Assembly (NCBI RefSeq): GCF_015500075.1
Contig: NZ_CP045496.1
Location: forward strand, 62,001-126,000
Reading direction: 5' to 3'
Length of the DNA stretch: 64,000 bases
Source of the DNA: Mesorhizobium sp. INR15
GTDB taxonomy: Bacteria; Pseudomonadota; Alphaproteobacteria; Rhizobiales; Rhizobiaceae
Shown: one piece after another, positions 17,288 to 25,000 of the stretch
How positions within the stretch are numbered: the stretch's first letter is position 1
Layout: each line of letters begins with the position of its first letter
Position numbers and translations under genes: made by a program
Notes under the pieces: model-generated
Database searches by the model: none
What the model was told of the DNA's origin: nothing
The model's input: only the letters and a program-made list of their open reading frames with translations

Positions 17288-18432
17288 TGTCTATTGCAAG
17301 CGCCCCCCTTGAGGCAGCGCCGGAGCGCATCGCGCGGCCCTGGCTGTCGCCGCTCAACCAGCGCCGCCTGCAGAATTTCAAGGCGAACCGGCGCGGTTTC
17401 TGGTCGCTGTGGATTTTCCTCGTCCTGTTCGTGCTGTCGCTGTTTTCAGAGCTGATCGCCAACGACAAGCCGATCATCGCCTCCTACAAGGGCGAGATTC
17501 TGTTCCCGGTTCTGGTCGCCTATCCCGAGGAAAAATTCGGCGGCTTCTATGCGGTCACCGATTACCGGGACCCGGTCATCCAGGACGAGATCAACGCCAA
17601 CGGCTGGACGATCTGGCCGCCGGTTCGCTACTCCTACCAGACCGTCAACAACGCCATTCCGGAAGCAGCACCGGCCAAGCCGTCCTGGCGCTATGACGCC
17701 AAGACCCGCTGCAACCAGTATCCGCAAGGGGCCGCCGACCCGGCCTGCATCGTCGGCAACTGGAACTGGCTCGGCACCGACGACCAGGCGCGCGACGTGC
17801 TGGCGCGGGTCATCTACGGGTTCAGAATCTCGGTGCTGTTCGGGTTGATCCTGACCGCGGGCTCGGCCCTGATCGGTGTAGCCGCCGGCGCCGTGCAAGG
17901 CTATTTCGGCGGCTGGACGGACCTTCTGTTCCAGCGCTTCATCGAGATCTGGTCGGCCATCCCGGTGCTCTATCTCCTGCTGATCGTCGCCGCGATCCTG
18001 CCGCCTGGCTTCTTCATCCTGCTCGGACTGATGATGCTGTTTTCCTGGGTGGCGCTGGTTGGGGTGGTGCGGGCGGAGTTCCTGCGCGCCCGCAACTTCG
18101 AATATGTCAACGCGGCGCGCGCACTCGGCGTGCCCAACCGGACAATCATGTTCAGGCATCTCCTGCCCAATGCCATGGTGGCGACACTGACCTTCCTGCC
18201 CTTCCTGCTCAGCGGTTCGATCTCGACACTGACCTCGCTCGACTATCTCGGCTTCGGCTTGCCGCCCGGTTCAGCTTCGCTGGGCGAGTTGCTCAAACAG
18301 GCGCAGCGCAATCTCAATGCACCGTGGCTCGGCATTTCCGGCTTCGTCGTCATCTCGCTGATGCTGTCGCTGCTGGTGTTCGTCGGCGAGGCCACCCGCG
18401 ACGCCTTCGATCCGCGCAAGACGTTCAGATGA
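17287..18432 (+). CDS. yejE: Microcin C/oligopeptide ABC transporter permease YejE
   Basis: The 381-residue permease has one N-terminal span (SLWIFLVLFVLSLFSELIA), a long periplasmic loop and a C-terminal group of five spans. The EAA loop is in ARALGVPNRTIMFRHLLPNA. YejE characteristically has a larger periplasmic loop than DppC, as seen here with the NWNWLGTDDQARDV block ahead of the core. The ATG at 17287 overlaps the yejB stop; the yejF ATG overlaps this gene's stop by four bases (ATGA). Confidence 0.95.
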   Translation: MSIASAPLEAAPERIARPWLSPLNQRRLQNFKANRRGFWSLWIFLVLFVLSLFSELIANDKPIIASYKGEILFPVLVAYPEEKFGGFYAVTDYRDPVIQDEINANGWTIWPPVRYSYQTVNNAIPEAAPAKPSWRYDAKTRCNQYPQGAADPACIVGNWNWLGTDDQARDVLARVIYGFRISVLFGLILTAGSALIGVAAGAVQGYFGGWTDLLFQRFIEIWSAIPVLYLLLIVAAILPPGFFILLGLMMLFSWVALVGVVRAEFLRARNFEYVNAARALGVPNRTIMFRHLLPNAMVATLTFLPFLLSGSISTLTSLDYLGFGLPPGSASLGELLKQAQRNLNAPWLGISGFVVISLMLSLLVFVGEATRDAFDPRKTFR

Positions 18433-20060
18433 GCGAAGCCACTCTCCTTTCCGTGCGCGATCTCAGCGTCGCCTTCGCGCAGGGCGGCAAGCAGTCGATG
18501 GCCGTCGACCACATTTCCTTCGACATCGCCAAGGGCGAGACGGTGGCGCTGGTCGGCGAATCCGGCTCCGGCAAATCGGTCTCGGCGCTGTCGGTGCTGA
18601 AACTGCTGCCCTATCCGACAGCCAGCCATCCGTCGGGCCAGATGCTGTTTGAGGGCGCCGATCTGCTCGCCATGAACGAAAAGCAGCTGCGTAGCGTGCG
18701 CGGCAACAAGATCACCATGATCTTCCAGGAGCCGATGACCTCGCTCAATCCGCTGCACACGATCGAGCATCAGATTGTCGAGATCCTGAAGCTGCACCAG
18801 GGCATGGCTGATCGGCCGGCCAAGGCGCGCACGCTGGCCTTGCTCAACGAGGTTGGCATCCGCGATCCGCAAAAGCGGCTCGACGCCTACCCGCACCAGT
18901 TGTCCGGCGGGCAGCGCCAGCGCGTGATGATCGCCATGGCGCTGGCCAACGAGCCGGAACTTCTGATCGCCGACGAGCCGACGACGGCGCTCGACGTCAC
19001 CGTGCAGGCGCAGATCCTCGAACTGCTGGCCGGCCTGAAAAGCCGCAAGGGCATGTCGATGCTGTTCATCACCCACGATCTCGGCATCGTGCGGAAAATC
19101 GCCGACCGGGTCTGCGTGATGACCAAGGGCAAGATCGTCGAGACCGGGCCGACCAGGGACATCTTCGCCAACCCGCAGCACCCCTATACGCGCCATCTTC
19201 TCGCGGCCGAGCCGAAGGGCAAGCCACCGGCGGCCAATGCCTCAGCCAAGGCGGTGATGACCGGCAAGGACATAAAAGTCTGGTTTCCGATCAAGCAAGG
19301 TTTCTTCCGGCGCACCGTCGACAATGTGAAGGCCGTCGACGGCATCGATGTCACCGTGCGTGCCGGCCAGACACTTGGCGTCGTTGGTGAATCCGGCTCG
19401 GGCAAGACGACGCTCGGCCTGGCGCTGGCCAGGATGATCTCGTCGACCGGAACCATCCAGTTCAACGGCAGCGACATCAACCAGTTGTCCTTCAACGCCA
19501 TGCGGCCGCTGCGGCGCGAATTGCAGATCGTCTTCCAGGATCCGTTCGGGTCGCTCAGTCCGCGCATGTCGATCTCGGAGATCATCGAGGAAGGCCTGAA
19601 GATCCACGAGCCTAAACTGTCGCCGGATCAGCGCGACACCCGCGTCGTCGATGTGCTGAAAGAGGTCGGCCTCGACCCGGCGACGCGCAATCGCTATCCG
19701 CACGAGTTCTCCGGCGGCCAGCGCCAGCGTGTGGCGATCGCCCGCGCCATGGTGCTCAACCCACGCTTTGTCATGCTGGACGAGCCGACCTCGGCGCTCG
19801 ACATGAGCGTGCAGGCGCAAGTCGTCGACCTGCTGCGCGGCCTGCAGGCCAAGCACGATCTCGCCTACCTGTTCATCAGCCATGATCTGAAGGTCATCCG
19901 GGCACTCGCCAACGACGTCATCGTCATGCGCAACGGCAGGATCGTCGAGGCGGGCCCGTCCCAGCAGATTTTTGAAAACCCGCAAACCGACTATACGCGG
20001 GCTCTGATCTCGGCCGCCTTCAAGATCGAAACGGCACCGACAGGCGTGGTCAGCGAATAG
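18429..20060 (+). CDS. yejF: Oligopeptide ABC transporter ATP-binding protein YejF (two fused ATPase domains)
   Basis: The 543-residue protein contains two complete ABC ATPase domains. The first has Walker A GESGSGKS at residues 43-50 and signature SGGQRQRVMIA; the second has GESGSGKTTLG near residue 320 and signature SGGQRQRVAIA. Each has a DEPTTALD or DEPTSALD Walker B. The fusion supplies both nucleotide-binding sites of the importer on one chain, as in E. coli YejF. It is the last gene of the overlapped yej operon. Confidence 0.95.
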   Translation: MSEATLLSVRDLSVAFAQGGKQSMAVDHISFDIAKGETVALVGESGSGKSVSALSVLKLLPYPTASHPSGQMLFEGADLLAMNEKQLRSVRGNKITMIFQEPMTSLNPLHTIEHQIVEILKLHQGMADRPAKARTLALLNEVGIRDPQKRLDAYPHQLSGGQRQRVMIAMALANEPELLIADEPTTALDVTVQAQILELLAGLKSRKGMSMLFITHDLGIVRKIADRVCVMTKGKIVETGPTRDIFANPQHPYTRHLLAAEPKGKPPAANASAKAVMTGKDIKVWFPIKQGFFRRTVDNVKAVDGIDVTVRAGQTLGVVGESGSGKTTLGLALARMISSTGTIQFNGSDINQLSFNAMRPLRRELQIVFQDPFGSLSPRMSISEIIEEGLKIHEPKLSPDQRDTRVVDVLKEVGLDPATRNRYPHEFSGGQRQRVAIARAMVLNPRFVMLDEPTSALDMSVQAQVVDLLRGLQAKHDLAYLFISHDLKVIRALANDVIVMRNGRIVEAGPSQQIFENPQTDYTRALISAAFKIETAPTGVVSE

Positions 20061-20073
20061 TCCGGGCGTGGCC

Positions 20074-20165
20074 CCGAAAATGCGCATCGATTTTCGCTAA
20101 GGATCATGCGCAATATCCAGATGCTCCAGCCTCCTTTGCGCGTCCAGGGAGGCGCCGCGCCACAG
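20074..20165. repeat. Probable short rhizobial intergenic repeat
   Basis: The gap between yejF and the next gene contains GCGCAT and ATGCGC as inverted ends around CGATTTTCGCTAAGGATC, followed by a stretch ending in CTTTGCGCG. I recall very similar GCGCATGATCC...GATTTTCG units scattered between genes in rhizobial genomes. Only one copy is in this window, so the repeat status is not shown here. Confidence 0.4.
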
Positions 20166-20182
20166 GAGGAAGAAAAGTCCGC

Positions 20183-21124
20183 ATGGAAAAAGGCCGTATC
20201 CTGCTCGCCGTAACCGGCTTTCACCCGCAACGCTGGCGTGACCTGCTGTCGGCGGAGCGCGAGGTGGTGCTTGAGCCAGACGGCGCCAAGGACCCATCCA
20301 TCACCTACGCCGTGGTGTGGAAGCAGCGGCCAAACCTTCTGTCGGCCCTGCCCAACCTGCGCGTCATCTTCTCGATCGGCGCCGGTGTCGACCATATCTT
20401 CGCCGATCCCGGCCTGCCCAACGTTCCGATCGTGAAGGTGGTTGCCGACAACCTGACCCAGTACATGACCGAATATGTCGTCTGGCGGGTGCTCGACCAT
20501 CACCGCCAGGGCCTGCTCTACCGGTCGCAGCAGCCGAAGAAAATCTGGCATGAGCCGCCGCAGCGCCCGGCCGGCGACATCTCGGTCGGCATCATGGGGC
20601 TTGGCAGTCTTGGCCGCGCCGCGGCTTCGGTGCTGCTGTCACTCGGCTTTTCGGTCAATGGCTGGTCGCGCAGCGACCGGCCGATGGAGGGCGTTTCGAC
20701 CTATGCGGGAGAGGCCGGACTGATCCCCTTCCTCAAGGCCACCGACATTCTCGTGGTGCTTCTGCCACTGACACCCACGACACAAGGCATCATCAACTAC
20801 GGCGTCTTGAAAGAGTTGAGAAAGCGCAATGGCCTCGGCGGCTCGGTGCTGATCAATGCCGGTCGCGGCCGCCTGCAGAAGGATGCCGACATCCTGCGCG
20901 CGCTTGAGGACGGCACATTGAAGGAAGCAAGCCTCGATGTCTTCGAGGTCGAGCCGCTGCCCAAGACCAGCCCGATCTGGGGCCATCCCAAGGTGTTCGT
21001 GACGCCGCATACGGCGGCGACCTCCGACCCTGTCCATCTGGCGCCGACCATGCTGCGTCAGATGGATGCTTTCGAGCGCGGCGAGAAGCTGAACAACCTC
21101 GTGGATCGCGAAGCCGGGTACTAG
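20183..21124 (+). CDS. ghrA: Glyoxylate/hydroxypyruvate reductase A-like D-2-hydroxyacid dehydrogenase
   Basis: The 313-residue protein belongs to the D-isomer 2-hydroxyacid dehydrogenases. It has an NAD(P) Rossmann motif GLGSLGRAA near residue 140, a catalytic arginine in INAGRGRLQ, a glutamate in FEVEPLP and a histidine in VTPHTAA. Length and the short N-terminal substrate lobe match GhrA, which reduces glyoxylate and hydroxypyruvate. The start has AGGAGG about 12 bases upstream. The TAG stop (21122-21124) is built from the TA target of the IS630 element that follows, so the insertion leaves the protein intact but removes its native downstream region. Confidence 0.88.
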   Translation: MEKGRILLAVTGFHPQRWRDLLSAEREVVLEPDGAKDPSITYAVVWKQRPNLLSALPNLRVIFSIGAGVDHIFADPGLPNVPIVKVVADNLTQYMTEYVVWRVLDHHRQGLLYRSQQPKKIWHEPPQRPAGDISVGIMGLGSLGRAAASVLLSLGFSVNGWSRSDRPMEGVSTYAGEAGLIPFLKATDILVVLLPLTPTTQGIINYGVLKELRKRNGLGGSVLINAGRGRLQKDADILRALEDGTLKEASLDVFEVEPLPKTSPIWGHPKVFVTPHTAATSDPVHLAPTMLRQMDAFERGEKLNNLVDREAGY

Positions 21125-21136
21125 AGCAGAATCTGA

Positions 21137-21742
21137 TCATTCCGGCTCATATCCTGTTGCGGCGAAGTAGTTGGCGCACTCTGTTGGTGTGAAGCATGGC
21201 AGTGCGGCGCTGATGGTATCCCACAATTCCGCGACGGTTCGTGCGGCGGCTTTGCGTAGGATCGATTTCAGCTTGGAAAAGGCGTTCTCGATCGGGTTGA
21301 AGTCAGGAGAGTAGGGCGGGAGGAACATCATCCTTGCGCCGGTCGCTTCGATCGCCTCACGGGCGGCTGCGCTTTTGTGCGCCGGCAGGTTGTCGAGGAT
21401 CACGACATCGTCGGGCCGCAGCGTCGGCACGAGAACCTGCTCGACATAGGCGACGAACCATTCGCCCGTCATCGGGCCGTCCAGGACCATTGGCGCGGTC
21501 ATGCCAGTGAGGCGCAGGGCGCCGGTGAACGTCGTCGTCTTCCAATGGCCATGCGGGATTGGCGATCGGCACCGCATCCCGCGCTTCGTGCGCCCCCGCA
21601 GTCGAGCCATCTTTGTCGAGGCTCCGGTCTCGTCGATGAAGACCAGATGCTCGGGATCAAGATCGGGCTGGGCGTCGAACCACGCGTTTCGTCGCGCGGC
21701 TACGTCTGGTCGCTCCTGCTCGCTGGCGTGCGCCGTTTTTTT
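21137..21742 (-). CDS. IS630 transposase, catalytic part (ORF B)
   Basis: This frame is open from the poly-A tract at 21743-21736 and encodes the DDE catalytic domain: VFIDETGAS (first Asp), VILDNLPAHKS (second Asp) and PYSPDFNPIENAFSKLK (Glu). An internal ATG at 21610 exists but would lose the first Asp. Production of active enzyme therefore requires frame change from ORF A at the A8 run, or the A8 run is a mutation from A7 that has inactivated this copy. Confidence 0.85.
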   Translation of the reverse strand, partial: KKTAHASEQERPDVAARRNAWFDAQPDLDPEHLVFIDETGASTKMARLRGRTKRGMRCRSPIPHGHWKTTTFTGALRLTGMTAPMVLDGPMTGEWFVAYVEQVLVPTLRPDDVVILDNLPAHKSAAAREAIEATGARMMFLPPYSPDFNPIENAFSKLKSILRKAAARTVAELWDTISAALPCFTPTECANYFAATGYEPE

Positions 21743-22085
21743 TGAAGGTCATGGAGTGACGATCGAGAAAGCGCCAGATCGTGCTCGTCGCAAACGACGC
21801 GCCATGCTCTTGTCGCAGCAACTCGGCGAGTTCGACCAGCGTGATGTCCACCCGCCTCTCGATCGCCGCCAGAAGGATGTCGCGATACGCTTCGACGCGG
21901 TGGGACCGCCTGTCGCCGCCCTGCGGCTTTGCGCAGGTGGATCCGCTCGCGCGCCATTCCCGGACCCAACGCACCGCGCTTGCCGCCGCCACGCCAAATC
22001 GCGCCGCTGCCGCCCGTCGCGACAGGCCGCCATCAACCGCTGCGACCACGCGAGCCCGCAAGTCTTCGGATAAGGATTTCGCCAT
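21657..22085 (-). CDS. IS630 transposase, N-terminal DNA-binding part (ORF A)
   Basis: The 142-residue frame starts MAKSLSEDLRARVVAAVDGG and holds the helix-turn-helix domain of IS630 transposases (SRRAAAARFGVAAASAVRW). It is read normally to HSMTFKK at the run of eight A residues (21743-21736); beyond that it continues for about 25 unrelated arginine-rich residues in the wrong frame. AGGAGG ten bases upstream supports the ATG. Confidence 0.85.
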   Translation of the reverse strand: MAKSLSEDLRARVVAAVDGGLSRRAAAARFGVAAASAVRWVREWRASGSTCAKPQGGDRRSHRVEAYRDILLAAIERRVDITLVELAELLRQEHGASFATSTIWRFLDRHSMTFKKNGARQRAGATRRSRATKRVVRRPARS

Positions 22086-22183
22086 GCCACGCCGGCCTCC
22101 TAATCCAGCAGATATGCTGAATCAGATTTCCAATCCCCACGAAACCCCTATCGATTCTATTCGCTCGGATTTTGCTCTAGAGC

Positions 22184-22206
22184 CCATCCCGGCTCCATCG
22201 GGATGG
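22184..22206 (+). terminator. Stem-loop, probable former ghrA terminator
   Basis: CCATCCCG and CGGGATGG form a perfect 8-bp stem with a seven-base loop. There is no T run. In the pre-insertion sequence it would lie only a few bases after the ghrA stop codon; the IS630 element now separates them by about 1 kb. Confidence 0.4.
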
Positions 22207-22214
22207 AACAGCCT

Positions 22215-22574
22215 CTAGCCGGGCAAGGTGAACTTTTTCGGCTGGTCCGGCTGGCCGCACTGGCGGCGCCCGATGGAGCGGTTCATCGCATCTATCTGGC
22301 CCGTCGCGTCATCCACCTCGCGCTGGCTCTTGGACCGCATGTCGGGCGTGAACGGACCAAAGCCCATCGCCGGATTGGAGAATGTGGGCTTGACGTCCTG
22401 CGCCAGGTTGTAGCGTTGCGCCAGATCGTTTCGCAGGACGAGAAGCTGGTCGCACGGCACGGCATCGAACTGCAGCGAGGACACGGCCTTCTCATCCTGC
22501 CTCTCGGACATAGAGTTGCCGACGCAGCCGGACACCGCCAGGCAAGACGTCAGGACCACCATGTTCCAGCGCAT
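22215..22574 (-). CDS. Small putative lipoprotein, unknown function
   Basis: The 119-residue protein has a lipoprotein signal with lipobox VSGC (Cys at residue 17) and a soluble, polar remainder containing two more cysteines (PCDQLL and RRQCGQP) that could form a disulfide. GGAGG seven bases upstream supports the ATG. No family is recognised. It stands alone, facing ghrA across the IS630 insertion. Confidence 0.7.
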   Translation of the reverse strand: MRWNMVVLTSCLAVSGCVGNSMSERQDEKAVSSLQFDAVPCDQLLVLRNDLAQRYNLAQDVKPTFSNPAMGFGPFTPDMRSKSQREVDDATGQIDAMNRSIGRRQCGQPDQPKKFTLPG

Positions 22575-22704
22575 CGGATGTCCTCCGTATCAGTATTATC
22601 AGTATCCGCCCTGGGCGAGCAGAATCGCCCTTAAGCAGTCGCGCATGCGAATCGGGCTTTTTCGCAGCACCACGATAGCCACACGCCATGACAGGAAGCG
22701 CGGA

Positions 22705-23631
22705 TCAAGGCGTAAGACGGGCCACGACGACCAAACCTTCGACAGGTTTGTTGCGATCCTGCCGGATAGCCGTTGTCTCCAGCGAGACCAGTGAAAACCC
22801 GTTGCCATCCAGCAGCCTTCGAACATAGCGCTCTGAATGGGCGTAACGACGGGACGGCTGCAGCGCGAAACCGCCGCCAGCCATGGTTTCTTCATCCGTC
22901 AGCTTTTCAACGGAGAAGGCAAACAGCCCGCTGGCGCCAAGCATCGCGGCCACTGTTCCCACAACACCGTCGAGCGCGCCGACATAGATGAAGACATCGG
23001 CGATTGTGATCAGGTCAGCTTTCTCGCCGGAATAGGAGAAATTCCGCAAGTCCGCCTTGGCGAGGACATCATAGACACCCTTGACGCGTGCCTTCTTCAA
23101 CATCGCGGACGAGATGTCATAGCCCTCAATCCGCTCGGCGATCGGCCGCAGTTGTTGGCCCATCAGCCCGGTGCCGCAGCCGAGATCGAGCACCAGCCTA
23201 AAGCGATCCGGTCCGGCCATACGAATGGCCGAGCCGAGCCGTTCGGGGACACAATAGCCGAGCTTTTCGACCAGGGACTGGTCGAACGTCGCGGCATAAT
23301 GATCGAACAGCGTCTCGACAAAGGCGCTGGGTGGCGCGTCCGCGAGCGGCGTCTTGCCGATCAGCTGCAGCTTGAGGGCCGCGCCCTGGCGATCCGTGGG
23401 ATCGAGCGTCAGCGACATCGCCCAGGCCTGCGCAGCGGCTTCAAGTGCGCCCGCCGCTTCCTGAAATTCGCCGAGGCGAAACCAGCCCACCGCCCATAGC
23501 GGCGTCAGCTCCAGCGCCCCGAGCAGCAGCTCCGCCGCCTGCGCGTGATCACCCGATGCATGAAGCATCTCGGCATAATCGGCGCGACGATCGGCGTTGA
23601 GGTCGCCTGACGAGGCCTGGAGCGGCTTCAT
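22705..23631 (-). CDS. TPR-containing SAM-dependent methyltransferase
   Basis: About 308 residues: an N-terminal TPR-like helical region (about residues 10-75, ADYAEMLHASGDHAQAAELL) followed by a class I methyltransferase domain. Motif I is LVLDLGCGTGLMG, with the acidic residue of motif II in EGYDISSAML. The methyl acceptor is unknown; similar proteins are annotated as trans-aconitate-like or ubiquinone-type methyltransferases without proof. The ATG at 23631 is chosen because it begins the TPR region; the frame upstream is unconserved-looking. Divergent from the exonuclease gene across 129 bases. Confidence 0.8.
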   Translation of the reverse strand: MKPLQASSGDLNADRRADYAEMLHASGDHAQAAELLLGALELTPLWAVGWFRLGEFQEAAGALEAAAQAWAMSLTLDPTDRQGAALKLQLIGKTPLADAPPSAFVETLFDHYAATFDQSLVEKLGYCVPERLGSAIRMAGPDRFRLVLDLGCGTGLMGQQLRPIAERIEGYDISSAMLKKARVKGVYDVLAKADLRNFSYSGEKADLITIADVFIYVGALDGVVGTVAAMLGASGLFAFSVEKLTDEETMAGGGFALQPSRRYAHSERYVRRLLDGNGFSLVSLETTAIRQDRNKPVEGLVVVARLTP

Positions 23632-23760
23632 GACGGAATGGTTCCATGGGTTCCACCGGCCGATCGGGCCGGGACGCCTGCTATGGCAGGTCCAGGCCCC
23701 GGAGTCAGCAGTGACTTGCAACAGGCTTTCCGTGCCGGAATAAGTGCCTATCTTGGGGAC

Positions 23761-24768
23761 ATGCGCGCCAGCGACCTACTCCATCCCCGGCCGGAAGGCC
23801 TCTATTGCCCGCCCGGTGATTTCTTCATCGACCCGGTGCGTCCGGTCGACCGGGCGCTGATCACGCATGGCCATTCCGACCATGCCCGTTCCGGCCACCG
23901 CTCGGTGCTGGCGACACAGCAGACACTCGACATCATGGGCCTGCGCTATGGCGAGAATTTCGCGCAGGAGACGCAAGCAGCGGAGCTTGGCCGAACGATC
24001 GCGCTGAACGACGTCACCGTTACCTTTCATCCGGCCGGCCATGTGCTGGGTTCAGCGCAGATCGCGGTCGAGCACAAGGACATGCGCATCGTCGCGTCCG
24101 GCGATTACAAGCGCCAGAAGGACGCTACGTGCCTGCCGTTCGAACCAGTGGCCTGTGACGTGTTCATCACCGAGGCGACCTTCGGACTGCCAGTGTTCCG
24201 CCATCCGCCCGATACCGAGGAAGTCGCCCGGCTGCTGAAATCCGTGGCACAGTTTCCCGAGAGATCGCATCTGGTCGGCGCCTACGCACTCGGCAAGGCA
24301 CAGCGGGTGATGCGGCTGTTGCGTGACGCCGGCTACGACAAGCCGATCTACATCCATGGCGCGCTGGCCAAGCTCAGCGAATACTACCAGAGCCAGGGCA
24401 TCGATCTCGGCACGCTGGAGCCGGCGACCGTCGAAGGCGGCAAGGGCGACTTCGCCGGCGCGATTGTCGTCGGCCCGCCTTCTGCCTTCGCCGATCGTTG
24501 GGCGCGGCGCTTTCCCGACCCGATCTCATGTTTCGCGTCGGGGTGGATGCGCATCCGCCAGCGCGCCAAGCAAGGCGGCGTCGAACTGCCGCTGATCATT
24601 TCCGACCATTCCGATTGGGACGAACTGACCGCCACCGTCAGGGAGACAGGCGCTGGCGAAGTCTGGGTGACCCATGGCCGTGAGGAAGCGCTGGTGCGCT
24701 GGTGCGAACTCGAAGGGATTGCAGCCAGGCCGCTGCATCTTGTCGGCTATGAGGACGAGGGGGATTGA
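23761..24768 (+). CDS. Ligase-associated DNA exonuclease (metallo-beta-lactamase/beta-CASP)
   Basis: The 335-residue protein has the MBL metal motif THGHSDHARSGH, a later GDYKRQKDA block carrying a metal-binding Asp, and a beta-CASP region ending in SDHSDWDEL. It belongs to the bacterial ligase-associated exonuclease family found next to ATP-dependent ligases. The ATP-dependent ligase gene follows in the same direction. Together they suggest a DNA end-processing and sealing module. The ATG at 23761, with GGGG just upstream, is preferred to more distal starts. The usual third partner, an Lhr-like helicase, is not adjacent. Confidence 0.88.
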   Translation: MRASDLLHPRPEGLYCPPGDFFIDPVRPVDRALITHGHSDHARSGHRSVLATQQTLDIMGLRYGENFAQETQAAELGRTIALNDVTVTFHPAGHVLGSAQIAVEHKDMRIVASGDYKRQKDATCLPFEPVACDVFITEATFGLPVFRHPPDTEEVARLLKSVAQFPERSHLVGAYALGKAQRVMRLLRDAGYDKPIYIHGALAKLSEYYQSQGIDLGTLEPATVEGGKGDFAGAIVVGPPSAFADRWARRFPDPISCFASGWMRIRQRAKQGGVELPLIISDHSDWDELTATVRETGAGEVWVTHGREEALVRWCELEGIAARPLHLVGYEDEGD

Positions 24769-24798
24769 TGCAACTCATAGCCAATCTTGCACTCTACG

Positions 24799-24959
24799 GC
24801 GCCCCCCTCTGGCCTTCCGGCCATCTCCCCCACTTGGGGAGAGGTCGGCGGTTTCAGCGCCTCGCTTCTCCCTGTAACTTTGGAGACGGGCGAAGGTCGA
24901 GAAGAAAGCCGATCTCCCCCCAAGTGGGGGAGATGGCCGGAAGGCCAGAGGGGGGCGCG
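24799..24959. repeat. Long palindromic intergenic repeat element
   Basis: A 161-bp element bounded by inverted arms of about 41 identical bases. The left arm starts at 24799 (GCGCCCCCCTCTGGCCTTCC) and the right arm ends at 24959 with the exact complement. The centre (about 75 bases) is unpaired. The CTGGCCTTCCGGCCATCTCC core is, from memory, a very common intergenic repeat in Mesorhizobium. It lies between the exonuclease and the ligase and would form a large hairpin in their shared transcript. Confidence 0.85.
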
Positions 24960-25000
24960 ACAGAACGCAACTTTCCGTTATTGGCTCAGTTCACCCCGTC

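Larger units (their letters stand above)
21124..22177 (-). mobile_element. IS630-family insertion sequence
   Basis: A 1,054-bp element flanked by duplicated TA (21122-21123 and 22178-22179), the hallmark of IS630/Tc1-type insertion. Imperfect terminal inverted repeats read GAGCAGAATCTGATC at the left and GAGCAAAATCCGAGC at the right (12 of 15 match). It contains two overlapping-frame transposase ORFs on the minus strand. If it is removed, the ghrA stop TAG joins directly to AGCCCATCCCGGCTCC, restoring a stem-loop just after ghrA. Confidence 0.9.
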
